Assembly (NCBI GenBank): GCA_017391435.1
Contig: JAFOYS010000139.1
Span: forward strand, 1-9,362
Length of the DNA stretch: 9,362 nucleotides
Direction: 5' to 3'
Source of the DNA: Alistipes sp.
GTDB lineage: Bacteria > Bacteroidota > Bacteroidia > Bacteroidales > Rikenellaceae
The first letter of the stretch is position 1. Each line of letters begins with the position of its first letter. Of this stretch, positions 6,355 to 9,362 are shown one piece after another. A program made the position numbers and the translations under genes. A model generated the notes under the pieces. That model was not told where the DNA came from. It did not search any database and saw nothing but the letters and a program-made list of their open reading frames with translations.

Positions 6355-8049
6355 ATGAAGAGAATTATAGAGTGTGTGCCCAACTTTAGCGAGGGGCGCG
6401 ATATGGAGATTATAAACCAGATTACAGCCGCCATAACCTCTGCGGCGAATGTTCGTCTGCTTGATGTAGACCCAGGCGAGGCTACAAACCGCACTGTGGT
6501 AACCTTTGCTGGCGAGCCAGAGGATGTTGTTGAGGCGGCCTTTGCTGGCGTTAAGCGTGCAGCCGAGCTGATTGATATGCGTAAGCACAAGGGTGCTCAT
6601 CCACGAATGGGTGCTACAGATGTGCTACCTCTTGTACCGGTGTCGGGAGTAACACTTGAGCAGTGCGCTCAGTTGGCAAGAGAACTTGCAAAGCGCATTG
6701 CCACAGAGCTGCACATCCCCGTATACTGCTATGAGGCGGCAGCATTTACCCCAGAGCGAAAGAACCTTGCCGTATGTCGCGAGGGTGAGTATGAGGCCTT
6801 GGCACAGCGTTTTGCCGACCCAGCCTCTGCGCCAGACTTTGGTGGCGAGCAGTGGAACGAGAGCACCGCTAGAAGTGGTGCTACTGCCGTTGGCGCACGA
6901 GATTTTCTTATTGCAGTAAACTACAACCTCAACACAACCTCTACCCGTCGTGCAAATGCTATTGCCTTTGATGTTCGTGAGAAGGGTCGCCCAGTACGCG
7001 AGGGAAATCCGATTATAGGCAAGGTTGTCACAGACGAGAATGGCGAGCCGATTATGCGTCCTGGAACACTCAAGGGGACAAAGGCTATTGGCTGGTACAT
7101 AGAGGAGTACGGCATTGCTCAGGTATCGATGAACATTACAGACATCGCCCTCACACCGCTTCACATAGCCTTTGACGAGGTTTGTCGTGCAGCTGGTGAG
7201 CGCGGTATTCGTGTTACGGGTACTGAGATTGTCGGCCTTGTACCAAAGCGAACACTTATTGAGGCTGGAAAGTACTTCCTCCGCAAGCAGCATCGCTCTG
7301 TAGGTATTGCCGAGAGCGAGATTATCCGCATAGCGGTAAAGAGTATGGGTCTTGACGAGCTTAAGCCATTTGTGCCAGAGGAGAAGATTATTGAGTATAT
7401 GCTTGCAGACAAGAGCTCAAAGGCCCTTGTTGATATGACCTGCACAGAGTTTGCCCTTGAGACCGCAAGCGAGTCACCAGCACCTGGAGGAGGTTCAATC
7501 TCTGCATATATGGGAGCTCTGGCCGCAGCGTTGGGTACTATGGTTGCTAACCTCTCGTCACACAAGGCCGGTTGGGATGATCGTTGGGAGGAGTTTTCTG
7601 ACTATGCTGAGCGTGGCCAGGAGCTTGTCAGCCGACTGCTCGCCCTTGTGGATGAGGATACAGAGGCCTTTAATCGCATTATGGCAGTATTTGCAATGCC
7701 AAAAATCACTGCCGAGGAGAAGGCTGCCCGCAGCGCCGCGCTACAGAGTGCTACTCTCTATGCTACAGAGGTGCCGCTAAAGACTATGAAGGCGGCCTAC
7801 GAGTGTTTTGAGATTGTAAAGGCTATGGCAGAGATAGGCAACCCTAACTCCGTATCAGATGCGGGTGTAGGCGCTCTTGCAGCGCGCAGTGCCGTTCTTG
7901 GTGCAGAGCTAAATGTAAAGATTAACGCCGCAGGACTAAAGGACCGAGAGGCTGCAGAGCATCTTATCAGTCAGGCAGCAGAGATTGCCCGCAAATCTAT
8001 AGCACTTGAGGCAGAGATATTAGAGATTGTAAATCAGAAAATAGGATAA
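6355..8049 (+). CDS. ftcD: Bifunctional glutamate formimidoyltransferase / formimidoyl-THF cyclodeaminase
   Basis: This cytosolic enzyme moves the formimino group of N-formimino-L-glutamate (from histidine breakdown) to tetrahydrofolate, then deaminates the product to 5,10-methenyl-THF and ammonia. The 564-residue product matches the length of the fused enzyme (mammalian FTCD is about 540). Residues 2 to about 325 are the formiminotransferase part: ECVPNFSEGRD (6-16), LLDVDPGEATNRTV, and KHKGAHPRMGATD, where His82 aligns with the known catalytic histidine of the mammalian enzyme. Residues about 355-560 are the cyclodeaminase part, with SPAPGGGS (374-381), LVDEDTEAF (Asp433, Asp435) and ELNVKINAAGLKD. 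The ATG at 6355 is chosen because the promoter lies just upstream and the family begins 'M-x-x-IIECVPNFSEG'. No Shine-Dalgarno is evident. It is the first gene of a hut operon; urocanate hydratase follows after 4 nt. Both halves look intact. Confidence 0.95.
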   Translation: MKRIIECVPNFSEGRDMEIINQITAAITSAANVRLLDVDPGEATNRTVVTFAGEPEDVVEAAFAGVKRAAELIDMRKHKGAHPRMGATDVLPLVPVSGVTLEQCAQLARELAKRIATELHIPVYCYEAAAFTPERKNLAVCREGEYEALAQRFADPASAPDFGGEQWNESTARSGATAVGARDFLIAVNYNLNTTSTRRANAIAFDVREKGRPVREGNPIIGKVVTDENGEPIMRPGTLKGTKAIGWYIEEYGIAQVSMNITDIALTPLHIAFDEVCRAAGERGIRVTGTEIVGLVPKRTLIEAGKYFLRKQHRSVGIAESEIIRIAVKSMGLDELKPFVPEEKIIEYMLADKSSKALVDMTCTEFALETASESPAPGGGSISAYMGALAAALGTMVANLSSHKAGWDDRWEEFSDYAERGQELVSRLLALVDEDTEAFNRIMAVFAMPKITAEEKAARSAALQSATLYATEVPLKTMKAAYECFEIVKAMAEIGNPNSVSDAGVGALAARSAVLGAELNVKINAAGLKDREAAEHLISQAAEIARKSIALEAEILEIVNQKIG

Positions 8050-8053
8050 CAGT

Positions 8054-9362
8054 ATGACCCTAAATGAGTTTCAAGAGAGCATCCGTGCAGGTATTCCAGA
8101 TACACTGCCAGCGCCAAAGCCATACGACACGACAATAAACCACGCCCCAAAGCGTAAGGATATCCTTACCCAAGAGCAGAAAGAGTTGGCACTACATAAT
8201 GCTCTGCGCTACTTTGACCCCAAGCACCACAGTGTGCTTGCGCCAGAGTTTGCAGAGGAGCTTCGCACATATGGGCGTATATATATGTACCGTTTCAGAC
8301 CTGAGTATGAGATGTATGCTCGCCCTATAGACCACTACCCTGCTCGCAGCCGACAAGCTGCGGCAATAATGCTGATGATACAGAACAACCTTGACAAGGC
8401 CGTAGCTCAGCATCCACACGAGCTAATAACATACGGCGGTAATGGTGCAGTATTTCAGAATTGGGCGCAGTATCGTCTTACGATGAAGTATCTCAGCCAG
8501 ATGACTGACAGTCAGACACTTGTTATGTACTCTGGCCATCCGCTCGGACTATTCCCTTCACACAAAGATGCACCGCGCGTAGTGGTTACAAATGGTATGG
8601 TTATTCCAAACTACTCCAAGCCAGATGATTGGGAGAGGCTTAACGCTATGGGAGTATCACAGTATGGACAGATGACCGCGGGCTCATATATGTACATCGG
8701 CCCGCAGGGCATTGTTCACGGCACAACAATCACAGTTATGAATGCCGCCCGCAAGAGATACAAAGAGGGTCAGACAGATGCTCGCGGAATGCTATTTATC
8801 TCCTCTGGCCTTGGAGGTATGTCGGGTGCACAGCCAAAGGCGGGAAATATCTCGCAGGTGGTTAGTGTTGTTGCTGAGATAAACCCAAAGGCTGCCGAGA
8901 AACGACACTCACAGGGTTGGGTAGATGAGCTGCACTACTCACTTGACAATCTTATTGCAAGAGTCAGAGGTGCTGTTGCGGCAAAGGAGGTTGTATCATT
9001 GGCCTATGTCGGCAATGTTGTAGACCTATGGGAGCGACTTGCTGAGGAGCAGATATCTGTAGACCTTGGCTCTGACCAAACTTCGCTGCACAATCCGTGG
9101 GCTGGAGGTTACTACCCTGTAGGGTATAGCTATGAGGAGTCAAACCGTATGATGGCCGAGGAGCCAGAGCGTTTCCGCGAGGCTGTTAAGGAGTCACTAC
9201 GCCGACAGGTTGCCGCCATAAACAAGCTTACTGCACGCGGAATGTACTTCTTTGACTACGGCAACGCCTTCCTTCTTGAGAGTTCTCGCGCTGGGGCAGA
9301 TATTATGGCAGAGGATGGTATCGCCTTCCGCTATCCATCTTATGTACAGGACATTATGGGGC
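8054..9362 (+). CDS. hutU: Urocanate hydratase (urocanase), 3' end outside the window
   Basis: Urocanase adds water to urocanate, using tightly bound NAD+ as an electrophile, to give 4-imidazolone-5-propionate, the second step of histidine degradation. The frame is open from the ATG at 8054 to the window end, 436 codons. An AGGA at 8043-8046, overlapping the end of ftcD, may serve as Shine-Dalgarno. Family signatures include ITYGGNGAVFQNWAQY (125-140), VMYSGHPLGLFPSHKDAPRV (157-176), YIGPQGIVHGTT (214-225), the glycine-rich FISSGLGGMSGAQPKA (248-263), and HNPWAGGYYPVGYSYEES (346-363). The roughly 95-residue N-terminal extension, including YGRIYMYRFRPEYEMYARPIDHYPAR, is typical of the longer urocanase type (about 660-680 residues) found in animals and Bacteroidetes rather than the 555-residue proteobacterial HutU. 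About 230 C-terminal residues are therefore missing here. It is probably cotranscribed with ftcD, and the remaining hut genes likely follow. Confidence 0.95.
   Translation, partial: MTLNEFQESIRAGIPDTLPAPKPYDTTINHAPKRKDILTQEQKELALHNALRYFDPKHHSVLAPEFAEELRTYGRIYMYRFRPEYEMYARPIDHYPARSRQAAAIMLMIQNNLDKAVAQHPHELITYGGNGAVFQNWAQYRLTMKYLSQMTDSQTLVMYSGHPLGLFPSHKDAPRVVVTNGMVIPNYSKPDDWERLNAMGVSQYGQMTAGSYMYIGPQGIVHGTTITVMNAARKRYKEGQTDARGMLFISSGLGGMSGAQPKAGNISQVVSVVAEINPKAAEKRHSQGWVDELHYSLDNLIARVRGAVAAKEVVSLAYVGNVVDLWERLAEEQISVDLGSDQTSLHNPWAGGYYPVGYSYEESNRMMAEEPERFREAVKESLRRQVAAINKLTARGMYFFDYGNAFLLESSRAGADIMAEDGIAFRYPSYVQDIMG

Noticed and set aside
6625..7293. Minus-strand open frame of about 220 codons inside ftcD
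   Set aside because: It lies wholly opposite well-conserved formiminotransferase sequence and its translation has no protein-like pattern.

Overview
The window looks like chromosomal DNA of a Bacteroidetes bacterium, most likely of the order Bacteroidales. Three things point there. The one good promoter has the Bacteroidetes form (TTG, 20 nt, TATCTTTG). Most start codons lack a purine-rich Shine-Dalgarno site. The gene content (an Omp28-related thioredoxin-fold lipoprotein, a DUF6029-like outer-membrane protein, a fused formiminotransferase-cyclodeaminase and a long eukaryote-like urocanase) is typical of gut Bacteroidales. Family and genus cannot be settled from the sequence; a Rikenellaceae/Alistipes-like origin is possible but unproven.

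Layout. Positions 1-116 hold the last 37 codons of a plus-strand thioredoxin-fold (TlpA/AhpC-TSA type) gene. It converges on a minus-strand gene cluster across a strong bidirectional terminator (134-171). The cluster runs from 6142 down to 186 and has three genes: a 951-residue surface-type lipoprotein of unrecognised family, a roughly 527-residue DUF6029-like predicted beta-barrel, and a 481-residue Omp28-related lipoprotein with a CGYC thioredoxin motif. The last two are 4 nt apart; the first two are 46-67 nt apart with a stem-loop between them. The three products look like one cell-envelope unit, but its substrate is unknown. A 212-nt AT-rich divergent intergenic region (6143-6354) separates this cluster from a plus-strand histidine-utilisation operon.

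The histidine operon begins with bifunctional glutamate formimidoyltransferase/formimidoyl-THF cyclodeaminase (6355-8049). Four nt later comes urocanate hydratase (from 8054), cut by the window end. HutU converts urocanate to imidazolonepropionate. After imidazolonepropionase (not in the window), FTCD moves the formimino group of formiminoglutamate to tetrahydrofolate and releases ammonia, giving glutamate and 5,10-methenyl-THF. The missing hut genes (hutI, hutH) probably lie beyond position 9362.

The least explained part is the envelope cluster. The large lipoprotein has a near-symmetric HxHxC-x7-HxCxH cluster. The barrel has only two cysteines, paired as CX4C near its C-terminus. The Omp28-like protein has a redox-type CxxC, and a thioredoxin-fold gene ends next door. 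Together these suggest, but do not prove, a thiol- or metal-related function at the outer membrane.
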